DNA of 64,000 nt from Clostridiales bacterium (GTDB taxonomy: Bacteria > Bacillota > Clostridia > DUPQ01), in assembly GCA_023145435.1 (NCBI GenBank), contig JAGLDS010000008.1, positions 1-64,000 of the forward strand, written 5' to 3'. Under the pieces are notes generated by a model, which saw only the letters and a program-made list of their open reading frames with translations, was not told the origin of the DNA and did no database searches. The translations under genes and the position numbers were made by a program. This document shows, one piece after another, positions 38,819 through 46,575 of this stretch. Within the stretch, counting starts at the first letter, position 1; each line of letters starts with the position of its first letter.

Positions 38819-39692
38819 AATCTTCTACCTCCATTTCTTCAAGTAATACTTCCTCTAGTGATAATGGAATTTTTTCAACCAAAACAGGGTTAATTAAAGC
38901 TAGTTTTTTATCAAGAATTTCTTCGCTTTCGCTTGCAATAAAAGTTGCTATTTTCCCTGAAATTTTTAGTTTTCTTAGATTAATTGATGAATAATCTTCT
39001 AATTTAGATTTGTTTTCTAATATAACTTTACATCTAAATTTATTGTTTCCTATTTCATCAATGGAATTATCATATATAATATTTTTATTATTAATTATTC
39101 CTATATGATCACATAAATTTTCTAATTCTCTCAAATTATGTGTAGATACCATTACAGTAGTTTTTGTTTCAGAAATAACCTCTATAAGTAATTCTCTTAC
39201 TACTCTACGTATTACTGGATCTAATCCATCAAATAATTCATCAAGTAATAAATACTTTGGTTTACTTGATAATGCTAATATTATCGCTGTTTGCCTTTGC
39301 ATTCCTTTTGAAAACTTAGCTATATGTTCTTTTTCATCAAGTCTAAATACCTCTGTTAGTTTTTTTCTTATATTATCATTCCACTTAGGATAAAATCCTT
39401 TATAAAATTTTGACATATCTAATATATTTGCTTGTGGTAAAAAGTATATTTCATCAGGTACAAAAAACATTGATTTTCTAATCTCTTCATTGTCATATAC
39501 ATTTTCACCATCTACCAGTACCTTACCATTGTTTGCTTTAAACATACCTATAGCAGTTTTTAATAATGTGGTTTTACCAGCACCGTTATAACCTACTAAT
39601 CCATAAATTGATGATTCTTCAATTTTAAGTGATAGATTCTCAATCGCTATAAAGTCACCATATTTTTTGGTTACATTTTTGATTTCAATCAT
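38793..39692 (-). CDS. ABC transporter ATPase (YtrB-like)
   Basis: The 299 residues have Walker A GYNGAGKTT, a Q-loop region FVPDEIYFLPQ, signature FSKGMQRQTAIILAL (KGMQ variant, usual for this group), Walker B KYLLLDELFDGLD and the H-switch STHNLRELE. A C-terminal domain of about 80 residues follows. GGAAGGGGATTAA precedes the ATG, directly after the GntR gene. It pairs with the large permease downstream. Confidence 0.92.
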   Translation of the reverse strand: MIEIKNVTKKYGDFIAIENLSLKIEESSIYGLVGYNGAGKTTLLKTAIGMFKANNGKVLVDGENVYDNEEIRKSMFFVPDEIYFLPQANILDMSKFYKGFYPKWNDNIRKKLTEVFRLDEKEHIAKFSKGMQRQTAIILALSSKPKYLLLDELFDGLDPVIRRVVRELLIEVISETKTTVMVSTHNLRELENLCDHIGIINNKNIIYDNSIDEIGNNKFRCKVILENKSKLEDYSSINLRKLKISGKIATFIASESEEILDKKLALINPVLVEKIPLSLEEVLLEEMEVEDYDFKGLFN

Positions 39693-40073
39693 TTAATCCC
39701 CTTCCTTATTAAAGCTGATATATAAATCTTCAACTATTTTATCTATTTGTTCTTTTTTTAATCCATTTGCTCTAGCTGACTTAATCGATATTTTTAACTC
39801 TTTGATAGCTCGATTGTATATTTCTTTGTTATCCATAGCATTAACTGCTACAAAAGTTCCTTTACCAACTATAGAATATATAACTTTATCATTCTCTAAC
39901 TCAGCATAAGCTCTTTTGACTGTATTAAAATTTAATGACAAATCTCTTGCAAGGTTTCTTATTGATGGTATTTGATCATGAGGTTTAAGTACATCAAGAA
40001 CTATAAGTTCCATAATTTGATTTTTTATTTGTATATATACTGGTACTCTTCCCCTAGAATCAATAACTATCAT
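39693..40073 (-). CDS. GntR-family regulator, YtrA subfamily
   Basis: A short GntR protein of 126 residues. The winged helix-turn-helix is VYIQIKNQIMELIVLDVLKPHDQIPSIRNLARDLSLNFNTVKRAYAELE (split for reading: HTH core near residues 35-65). Only a stub of about 45 residues forms the effector/dimer part, which is the YtrA type. It lies immediately before the ABC ATPase. A matching operator overlaps its promoter, so it should repress its own operon; these regulators typically respond to wall-active antibiotics or related stress. Confidence 0.9.
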   Translation of the reverse strand: MIVIDSRGRVPVYIQIKNQIMELIVLDVLKPHDQIPSIRNLARDLSLNFNTVKRAYAELENDKVIYSIVGKGTFVAVNAMDNKEIYNRAIKELKISIKSARANGLKKEQIDKIVEDLYISFNKEGD

Positions 40074-40088
40074 TAGTAACCCTTTCGC

Positions 40089-40113
40089 AGTGTGCTATCT
40101 CCACTATCACACT
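40089..40113 (-). promoter_or_regulatory. YtrA-type operator
   Basis: Inverted repeat AGTGTG-N13-CACACT. It fits the known YtrA-subfamily operator layout AGTGTA-N13-TACACT with one symmetrical base change. It covers the predicted transcription start of the GntR-ABC operon. Confidence 0.8.
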
Positions 40114-40116
40114 TCT

Positions 40117-40145
40117 AGAATAAAACTTTTTTTTACTCTTGTCAA
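40117..40145 (-). promoter_or_regulatory. Promoter of the GntR-ABC operon
   Basis: On the minus strand: TTGACA (40140-40145), 17 bases, TATTCT (40117-40122). The predicted +1 is near 40110, inside the operator. Confidence 0.75.
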
Positions 40146-40192
40146 TTATTGTTTAAAAATATGTTATTATTTACTCAAACGAAAGGATAATT

Positions 40193-41302
40193 ATGAAATT
40201 TAATGGTAGAAAGAGACTTGAATATGCATTAAACTTTAAAGAAGCAGATAGAGTTCCAATAGAACTGTACTTGCCTGAAAATCTTAAAGATTATCCTAAT
40301 GCACAAAATCTAATTAAATTAATTGATGAAAATTGCGATACTTTAAAAGGGATTGATATAATAGATCGTGGCTTTTTTGGAGTCGAAGCTAGTTATGAAT
40401 CAAAACTTATTGGTGAAGATGAAACATATACTTATACAGAAAATAAATATCACACAAAAAACACAGAATTTTCTCAGATTGTTCAGCGTGATAAATTAAA
40501 TGTTCAATATTGTCATTATAAAAAGCAATTTTTTTCTAATGTATCGGATTTGAAAAAATTTGCACAATGTGATTTCCCTAATTTAGTTGTTCCTAGTAAC
40601 TATAATGATCTTTTAGAAGATGCTTGTGGGCAAAGACATATGCCAATAATAGGTAACATTCATCCTTTTGGTATGTTAGCACGTAACTCCCCTCCTGAAA
40701 AATTCTATATGTGGCTTTACACTGAACGAGAAACTATTCATAAAATCATGAATAAAATGTATAAACAAATTAATAATTATATAGAACAATTAAAATCCTC
40801 TTCTGTTTTTTATTTTTGTTCTCTTGAAATGGCAATTGAACCTTGGTTAAGTAGTGAAATGTTTGATGAATATATTTATCAATATGATGTTATTATGAAC
40901 AAAAATATTCATAAATATGGTGGATTAATAAGGCATCATGCCCATGGGCCTGTTTTTAATCATCTTAAACATTGGTCAAAAATGGGTATTGATTCCCTTG
41001 AGCCCATGGAAATCGCACCATTAGGTGATACAATTTTAAAGCAAGCAAAAGCTCTTATGGGCGATACAATGTCATTTGGTGGTAATATACCTTCACAACT
41101 ATTTGTAAATATTTCAAAAGATGAAATAAAAAAATATGTTATAAATGCAATTGAATCTTGTGCTAAAGGTGGGGGGTTTATTTTAAAGGGTGCTTCAACG
41201 GTATGTGGACTTAATAGTTTCAAAACATATGAGCAACTTGATAAAATTATTGATGCTACAGAATATTTTGTGCAATGCGGTTTAAAATATGGTAAATATT
41301 AA
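40193..41302 (+). CDS. Uroporphyrinogen decarboxylase-fold protein
   Basis: The 369 residues belong to the URO-D/MtaA superfamily (GRKRLEYALNFKEADRVPIE at the start, ending GGGFILKGASTVCG). These (beta/alpha)8 proteins include corrinoid-dependent methyltransferases as well as HemE. No other heme gene is nearby, and the sequence lacks clear HemE motifs, so a methyltransferase-type or unknown reaction is more likely. GGATAATT precedes the ATG. It is divergent from the GntR operon and 48 bases before the SGNH hydrolase start. Confidence 0.75.
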   Translation: MKFNGRKRLEYALNFKEADRVPIELYLPENLKDYPNAQNLIKLIDENCDTLKGIDIIDRGFFGVEASYESKLIGEDETYTYTENKYHTKNTEFSQIVQRDKLNVQYCHYKKQFFSNVSDLKKFAQCDFPNLVVPSNYNDLLEDACGQRHMPIIGNIHPFGMLARNSPPEKFYMWLYTERETIHKIMNKMYKQINNYIEQLKSSSVFYFCSLEMAIEPWLSSEMFDEYIYQYDVIMNKNIHKYGGLIRHHAHGPVFNHLKHWSKMGIDSLEPMEIAPLGDTILKQAKALMGDTMSFGGNIPSQLFVNISKDEIKKYVINAIESCAKGGGFILKGASTVCGLNSFKTYEQLDKIIDATEYFVQCGLKYGKY

Positions 41303-41314
41303 GTTGTGTTCACA

Positions 41315-41343
41315 TTGCTTTTTTAAAATTTTTCACGTATTAT
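41315..41343 (+). promoter_or_regulatory. Promoter of the SGNH hydrolase, leaderless
   Basis: TTGCTT (41315-41320), 17 bases, TATTAT (41338-41343). The next suitable +1 purine is A at 41351, the first base of the chosen start codon. Confidence 0.55.
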
Positions 41344-41350
41344 GTCATTC

Positions 41351-42103
41351 ATGGATATTAAGTTCTTAGATAAAAATAAATCTACATATAACATCGTCAT
41401 TTTTGGTGATTCAATAAGTCGTGGAGTCATTTACGATGAGGTAGCTAAAAAATATATTATTAGTAAGCAAAATTATACATCTTTACTTCAAGATTACTTA
41501 AAAGCAGGTGTTGATAATACTGCACGTTTTGGAAATACAATTTTACGAGGTTTAAAAAAAGTTATAAATATTGTTGATAAAAAAAATCACGATATTGCAT
41601 TAATTGAATTTGGAGGAAATGATTGCGATTTTAATTGGGATGAAGTTGCTAGTAATCCAAAAGCGCTTCACAAACCCAAAACTGATTTTCATCAATTTGA
41701 AGAACAATTACTTTCACTTGTAACATACATTTATAAAAAAGATATGTTTCCTGTGCTATTTAGCCTTCCTCCTTTAGAATGTGAAAGATATTTTAATTGG
41801 TTTACTCAAAATGATTCATTTAAAAAAGAAAATGTTTTAGAATTTTTAGGATCTGTAAGTAAAATATACTGGTGGCAAGAACGATATAACTCTTCAATAC
41901 TAACAATTGCCGCAAAAACTAACACACCAATTATTGATATTCGTTCAGCATTCTTACGCCAAGATGATTATAGGGATTTTATCTGTCTTGATGGTATTCA
42001 CCCTAATATTAAAGGACATCAATTAATGGCAGCTACAATTTATAAGTATATTCAACAAAAGTATTCTTTTTTATTAGAAAGTGATAAAGTTTTTACTCCA
42101 TAA
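41351..42103 (+). CDS. SGNH/GDSL-family hydrolase
   Basis: Esterase-like protein of 250 residues without signal peptide. Block I FGDSISRG (nucleophile Ser21), block III FGGNDCDF and block V DGIHPNIKGH (Asp and His) are all present, so it should be catalytically competent. There are two candidate starts, 41342 and 41351. Neither has a ribosome site, and the -10 box overlaps the first, so I chose 41351. The substrate (acyl or acetyl ester on a lipid or sugar) cannot be told. Confidence 0.82.
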   Translation: MDIKFLDKNKSTYNIVIFGDSISRGVIYDEVAKKYIISKQNYTSLLQDYLKAGVDNTARFGNTILRGLKKVINIVDKKNHDIALIEFGGNDCDFNWDEVASNPKALHKPKTDFHQFEEQLLSLVTYIYKKDMFPVLFSLPPLECERYFNWFTQNDSFKKENVLEFLGSVSKIYWWQERYNSSILTIAAKTNTPIIDIRSAFLRQDDYRDFICLDGIHPNIKGHQLMAATIYKYIQQKYSFLLESDKVFTP

Positions 42104-42136
42104 AAAAACTGACTCCCGTAAAATACAGAAATCAGT
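42102..42136 (-). terminator. Terminator of the fumarase-IDH operon
   Basis: Imperfect 13-base stem (arms 42108-42120 and 42124-42136, three mismatches, AAA loop). It is followed on the minus strand by seven T. It lies just after the DUF1858 gene. Confidence 0.65.
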
Positions 42137-42158
42137 ATAATTTATTATCTTTGCTTTT

Positions 42159-42359
42159 TTATTTGTTAAAATATTTATTTAAGTCAACAATCAATTTATC
42201 AGGGTCAATACCATGAACTGCACTTGCATCTTCAACACTCTCTCCTGAAGCTGATGGACAACCTACACAATGTAACCCATGTTTATAAAATACCTCTGCA
42301 CAATTAGGATCCATTCTAATAATATCAATAATAACCATATCCTTATCTACTTTTTCCAT
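42159..42359 (-). CDS. DUF1858 redox-disulfide domain protein
   Basis: A 66-residue protein made only of the DUF1858 domain (TIGR03980, hybrid-cluster-protein-associated disulfide domain). MVIIDIIRMDP leads to the redox pair C31-C34 in HGLHCVGCPSA. Such proteins occur in anaerobes and probably sense or relay redox state. AGGAAGGAGAATTTT precedes the ATG; it follows icd by 13 bases and ends the operon. Function beyond the family description is unknown. Confidence 0.88.
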   Translation of the reverse strand: MEKVDKDMVIIDIIRMDPNCAEVFYKHGLHCVGCPSASGESVEDASAVHGIDPDKLIVDLNKYFNK

Positions 42360-42372
42360 AAAATTCTCCTTC

Positions 42373-43578
42373 CTACATAACCTCTTTTAATTTATTCCCA
42401 ATAGCATCTAAAAATTCTTCTGTATTAACTACTGAAACATCTTTGCTCTCACATAATAAAGCAAGGTCTTTAGTCATTGTACCCTCTTCAATAGTTTCTA
42501 AGCATATTTTATCTAGTATATCTGTAAATTTAATTAATTCATCAATCTTATCAAGTTGCCCTCTTTTTCTTAAAGCTCCTGTCCAAGCAAATATTGTTGC
42601 AACTGAGTTAGTTGATGTTTTTTCACCTTTTAAATGACGATAATAATGTCGTTGTACTGTGCCGTGAGCAGCTTCATATTCATAATAGCCATCAGGCGAT
42701 ACCAATACCGAAGTCATCATCGCAAGCGAACCAAAGGCATTGGCTACCATATCAGACATAACATCACCATCATAATTTTTACAAGCCCATAAGACTCCAC
42801 CTTCGCCTCTTATAATCCTTGCAACAACATCATCTATTAAAGTGTAGAAAAATTCTATATTTTCTTTTTCAAATAATTCTTTATATTCATTTTCATATAT
42901 ATCTAAAAAGATATCTTTAAAACGATGATCATATGTTTTTGAAATAGTATCTTTGGTAGCAAACCATAAATCCATTTCTACATCTAATGCATAATTAAAA
43001 CATGATCTTGCAAAACTAGAAATTGATTTATCAGTATTATGCATTGCCTGTAAAACACCAGGTCCTTCAAATTCCTTTACAACAATGCTTTCATCTTGAG
43101 ATTTTCCTTTAAATGATAATGTTCCAGTTCCTGCTTCATTTGCTTGTATTTCAACTGCTGAATAAACATCTCCATATGCATGTCTTGCAATAATTATAGG
43201 TTTCTTCCAAGTCTTAACAAATGGAGTAATATTATTAACAATAACAGGTTCTCTAAAAACTGTACCATCTAAAATTGCTCTAATTGTTCCATTAGGACTT
43301 TTCCACATAGTCTTTAAATCATATTCTTTTACTCTATCAGCATTAGGTGTAATGGTAGCACATTTAACTCCAACACCATATTTCTTTATGGCATTTGCAG
43401 CTTGTATAGTTATTTCATCATTAGTTTGTTCTCGTTTTTTTAACCCTAAATCATAATATTTTGTTTTTAAATCAATATATGGTAATAAAAGTTTTTCTTT
43501 AATCATCTCCCAGATGACTCTTGTCATTTCATCTCCATCCATTTCAACTAAGGGTGTAATCATTGTAATTTTCGCCAT
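42373..43578 (-). CDS. icd: NADP-dependent isocitrate dehydrogenase
   Basis: Converts isocitrate to 2-oxoglutarate with NADP. The 401 residues are of the homodimeric type shared with eukaryotic cytosolic IDH (TPLVEMDGDEMTRVIW, ATITPNADRVKEY, KSPNGTIRAILDGTVFREPV, YDGDVMSDMVA, EAAHGTVQRHY). The catalytic Tyr and Asp stretches are present. AAAGGAGAAATA precedes the ATG. It lies 11 bases after the fumarase beta gene, forming a partial TCA branch; no citrate synthase or aconitase gene is in this window. Confidence 0.96.
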   Translation of the reverse strand: MAKITMITPLVEMDGDEMTRVIWEMIKEKLLLPYIDLKTKYYDLGLKKREQTNDEITIQAANAIKKYGVGVKCATITPNADRVKEYDLKTMWKSPNGTIRAILDGTVFREPVIVNNITPFVKTWKKPIIIARHAYGDVYSAVEIQANEAGTGTLSFKGKSQDESIVVKEFEGPGVLQAMHNTDKSISSFARSCFNYALDVEMDLWFATKDTISKTYDHRFKDIFLDIYENEYKELFEKENIEFFYTLIDDVVARIIRGEGGVLWACKNYDGDVMSDMVANAFGSLAMMTSVLVSPDGYYEYEAAHGTVQRHYYRHLKGEKTSTNSVATIFAWTGALRKRGQLDKIDELIKFTDILDKICLETIEEGTMTKDLALLCESKDVSVVNTEEFLDAIGNKLKEVM

Positions 43579-43589
43579 TATTTCTCCTT

Positions 43590-44105
43590 TTATATATACA
43601 AATTGTTACCTTTAGCATCTATTATAACAATACCTGGAAAATCTTCAACAACTATTTCTAGTAATGCTTCAGCTTGTAAATCTTTATAAAGAATAATCTT
43701 CTTAGATATGATTTTTTTTGATATTAATGCACCTACTCCACCAGTTACTCCAATATAGATTGCTTTATTAGCAATCATACTGTCAATAACAGTTTGGCTT
43801 CTTTTCCCTTTTCCAATCATTACTTTTAATCCTTGTTCTAAAAGTAAAGGTGTAAACTTATCCATTCTGCTACTAGTAGTTGGACCAATTGATCCAATTA
43901 TTTCATCTGGTTTAGTGGGACTTGGTCCCGCATAATATATAGCTGCATCTTTTACTGACACAGGTAATTTATTGTGTGTTTGAAAATAATTATACATTCT
44001 TAAATGAGCTTGATCTCTACCAACTAATATTTTACCAGAAACTAGTACTTTATCACCACTTGATAAATTACTAACATCACTAAATGGAGACAATAATTTA
44101 ATCAT
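43590..44105 (-). CDS. Class I fumarate hydratase, beta subunit
   Basis: The 171 residues form the C-terminal swivelling domain of iron-sulfur fumarase/tartrate dehydratase. Characteristic is YYAGPSPTKPDEIIGSIGPTTSSRMD, with MIGKGKRS and VTGGVGALISKKI. It overlaps the alpha subunit by 4 bases (ATGA). Fumarase and L(+)-tartrate dehydratase (TtdAB) are hard to separate by eye; coupling to icd favours fumarase. Confidence 0.9.
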   Translation of the reverse strand: MIKLLSPFSDVSNLSSGDKVLVSGKILVGRDQAHLRMYNYFQTHNKLPVSVKDAAIYYAGPSPTKPDEIIGSIGPTTSSRMDKFTPLLLEQGLKVMIGKGKRSQTVIDSMIANKAIYIGVTGGVGALISKKIISKKIILYKDLQAEALLEIVVEDFPGIVIIDAKGNNLYI

Positions 44106-44944
44106 AAGGTAATTCCTTTATGTCTATATGAATGACAACCTATAGTTATTGCCATTGGGAACCCAGCAATGTGAGTTGGATAAGCTTCAATAAAAACATT
44201 AAATGCTGTTGTTTTTCCCTTAAACCCTGCAGGACCAAAAGAAATTTTATTTACTTCTTCTAATAAATCACTTTCAAGTTTCTGATAGAATTTATTTTCA
44301 TGAATAGAATTTGCTTTTCGTAAAAGTGCTTTTTTTGATAATACCGCTGCTTTATCCATGGTTCCACCTAACCCGATTCCAATAAAAAATGGCGGACACG
44401 CATTAGGTCCTGCCATTTTAACAGTATTAATTAAAAAATCTTTAACAGCTTGTATCCCTTCTGTAGGTTTTAGCATTTTAATAGCACTCATATTCTCGCT
44501 ACCAAATCCTTTAGGTAATACATCAATTGTTAATACATCACCTAAAACCATATTATAATAAATAATTGCAGGTGTATTATCATTGGTATTTTCTCTAATT
44601 AAAGGGTCTTTTACCACAGATTTACGTAAAAAACCTTTTTCATAGCCTTTAGCTACACCATGATTTATTGCATCTGTAATTGACATTCCTTGTATTTGTA
44701 CTTGATTTCCCATTGTAACAAACACAATAACCATTCCTGTATCTTGACATACAGGAATCATCTCTTTCTTACCTAATGAAGCATTATCTATTAATTGATC
44801 TAATACTTCAATTGCAATACTATTTATTTCAATATTTTTAGCTTTTTCATAAGACTTAACAACATCCACAGGTAATACGCAACATGCTTGTATACATAAA
44901 TCTTGTACACTTTTTATGATTTTAGTCGATTTAATAATTTTCAT
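44102..44944 (-). CDS. Class I fumarate hydratase, alpha subunit
   Basis: Oxygen-sensitive [4Fe-4S] dehydratase subunit of 280 residues. Ligand cysteines lie in VCQDTGMVIVF, PNACPPFFIGIGLGGTMDKA and ITIGCHSYRH. RENTNDNTPAIIYY is typical of the family. The ATG is preceded by AGGAATTACT. A terminator for HU stands 27 bases upstream and no promoter is visible between, so expression may depend on read-through or an unrecognised start. Confidence 0.92.
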   Translation of the reverse strand: MKIIKSTKIIKSVQDLCIQACCVLPVDVVKSYEKAKNIEINSIAIEVLDQLIDNASLGKKEMIPVCQDTGMVIVFVTMGNQVQIQGMSITDAINHGVAKGYEKGFLRKSVVKDPLIRENTNDNTPAIIYYNMVLGDVLTIDVLPKGFGSENMSAIKMLKPTEGIQAVKDFLINTVKMAGPNACPPFFIGIGLGGTMDKAAVLSKKALLRKANSIHENKFYQKLESDLLEEVNKISFGPAGFKGKTTAFNVFIEAYPTHIAGFPMAITIGCHSYRHKGITL

Positions 44945-44971
44945 AGTAATTCCTGATTATGAAGTTTAGAT

Positions 44972-44995
44972 AAAAAAAACGAGTCTAACGACTCG
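44972..44995 (-). terminator. Terminator of the HU gene
   Basis: Perfect CGAGTC / GACTCG stem with a 4-base loop. On the minus strand it is followed by eight T. It lies between HU and the fumarase operon. Confidence 0.88.
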
Positions 44996-45001
44996 CTCTT
45001 C

Positions 45002-45280
45002 TCACTTATGGTTAACCATAGCTTTTAGTGCTTTACCAGCTTTAAAAGCGGGTGCTTTTGAAGCAGCTATCTGGATTTTTTCCTTAGTTGCAGGATTTAA
45101 CCCTATTCTAGCAGCTCTATCTCTTACTTCAAACGTTCCAAAGCCTATTAATGATACTTTTTCTCCGTCTACTAATGTGTCTGTAATAACTTGAAAAACA
45201 GCCGCACATGCTGCATCCGCATCTTTTTTTGTAAGACCTGCTAAATCCGCAACAGCTTTTACTAATTCAGTTTTATTCAT
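45002..45280 (-). CDS. hup: HU-family DNA-binding protein
   Basis: Nucleoid protein of 92 residues. It opens [21 protein letters not shown]. The core is [26 protein letters not shown], with the DNA-inserting arm RIGLNPAT, followed by [26 protein letters not shown] precedes the ATG. It is monocistronic, with its own promoter and a strong terminator. The arm has IGLNP rather than RNPRT/KNP, a modest variation. Confidence 0.95.
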   Translation of the reverse strand: MNKTELVKAVADLAGLTKKDADAACAAVFQVITDTLVDGEKVSLIGFGTFEVRDRAARIGLNPATKEKIQIAASKAPAFKAGKALKAMVNHK

Positions 45281-45309
45281 TACTTCTCCTCCTGAAATTT
45301 GATGATTTT

Positions 45310-45339
45310 ATTCTATATCAATTACTTGTTAACCGTCAA
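45310..45339 (-). promoter_or_regulatory. Promoter of HU
   Basis: On the minus strand: TTGACG (45334-45339), 18 bases, TAGAAT (45310-45315). The -35 lies just inside the 3' end of the upstream methyltransferase gene. Confidence 0.65.
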
Positions 45340-46449
45340 GGGTTTCGGCCCAAAATATTGATAATAGGTACAATTAATCTTTCCATTAAATATTTTTCTT
45401 CTCTTATTTGCTCTAGAACCATATACTCCTTCAAAGTTGTGATAAGCAGTATAAATATATTTTGACCAAGTATCAAAAGTTTTAAAAGAGCTAGATATAT
45501 CACGATATAATAAACCAGTTTCTTGTTCTGTTAACATTCTTTCACCATAAGGTGGATTACAAATAATAATACCATATTCATTACTATTTGTAACATTTTT
45601 AACATCACTAACTTTAAAATTAATAAATTGATTTACATTAGCTCTCTTTGCATGAAATTTACTCATTTCAATTGCATTCTTATTAATATCTGAGCCATAA
45701 ATTGTAATACCTTCATAATTGTTTTCTAAATCATAGGCTTCTTCGTAAGCTTGTTTCCAAACTGAAGATTCTATAAAAGAAAAATGTTTTGCATCAAATG
45801 ATCTATTACCTCCTGGAGCAATATTTTTCGCAATCATAGCAGCTTCTATAGGTATAGTACCAGATCCACAAAAAGGATCTAGTAGTACCCTTCCACTTCT
45901 AAAATATGATAACAATATTAAAGAAGCTGCAATTGTTTCACTAAGTGGTGCAATATAATTTCTTATTCTATATCCTCTTTTATGAAGACTAGTTCCAGTT
46001 GTATCGATAAATACGGTTGCCATATTGCTTAAAATATAAACAGATACAATTAACCTCTCTCCATCTTCTGGTAAATGATCATATTTTTTCAATAAACTCG
46101 TAATAATACTTTTTTTAATAATTGATTGACATGCAGGTACAGAAGTTAATGTGGATTTTAATGATGATACCTTAACTACAATTCTATGGTTCTTTTCGAT
46201 ATATGAACCCCAGTTAATCTTTTGGACATAATCATATAATTCATCAAACGTATTAGTTTCATAAGTCCCTAAATTTATAAATATTCGACCAGCAGTCCTA
46301 AGATGAATATTACACCTAGCAATTGCTACTTGATCACCAATAAAAGATACACGCCCATTATCAACTTTATGGATTTCATATCCAAGTTTTTTTATTTCTG
46401 ATGATAAGATAGACTCTACTCCAAATATACACGAAGCTGTTAAAATCAT
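45322..46449 (-). CDS. THUMP-domain class I methyltransferase (RlmL N-terminal/YpsC type)
   Basis: Putative 23S rRNA guanine-N2 methyltransferase of 375 residues. The N-terminal THUMP region (ILTASCIFGVESILSSEIKKLG) is followed by a methyltransferase core with LLDPFCGSGTIPIEAAMIA, a SAM-binding YGSDI and the catalytic IICNPPYGERM. I chose the ATG at 46449, preceded by AGAGGAAATT; an upstream TTG at 46467 is less likely. It lies upstream of HU in the same direction. Confidence 0.9.
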   Translation of the reverse strand: MILTASCIFGVESILSSEIKKLGYEIHKVDNGRVSFIGDQVAIARCNIHLRTAGRIFINLGTYETNTFDELYDYVQKINWGSYIEKNHRIVVKVSSLKSTLTSVPACQSIIKKSIITSLLKKYDHLPEDGERLIVSVYILSNMATVFIDTTGTSLHKRGYRIRNYIAPLSETIAASLILLSYFRSGRVLLDPFCGSGTIPIEAAMIAKNIAPGGNRSFDAKHFSFIESSVWKQAYEEAYDLENNYEGITIYGSDINKNAIEMSKFHAKRANVNQFINFKVSDVKNVTNSNEYGIIICNPPYGERMLTEQETGLLYRDISSSFKTFDTWSKYIYTAYHNFEGVYGSRANKRRKIFNGKINCTYYQYFGPKPLTVNK

Positions 46450-46508
46450 AATTTCCTCTTCTTTCAATTGCCATTATATTATGATTTCATACAATATAAT
46501 AGATGAAC

Positions 46509-46538
46509 TTGCTATTTATGTTAATTCTATGTTATATT
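46509..46538 (+). promoter_or_regulatory. Promoter of the antiporter-deacetylase pair
   Basis: TTGCTA (46509-46514), 18 bases, TATATT (46533-46538) with a TG before the -10. The predicted +1 is near 46545. Confidence 0.55.
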
Positions 46539-46575
46539 TTACAATAGATTTTTATTGAAATGGAGTGCTTATAAA

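Noticed and set aside
40160-40192. Specific promoter for the URO-D-like gene
   Set aside because: Several weak TTGTNN/TATTAT-like combinations exist but none has acceptable spacing and quality, so none was annotated.
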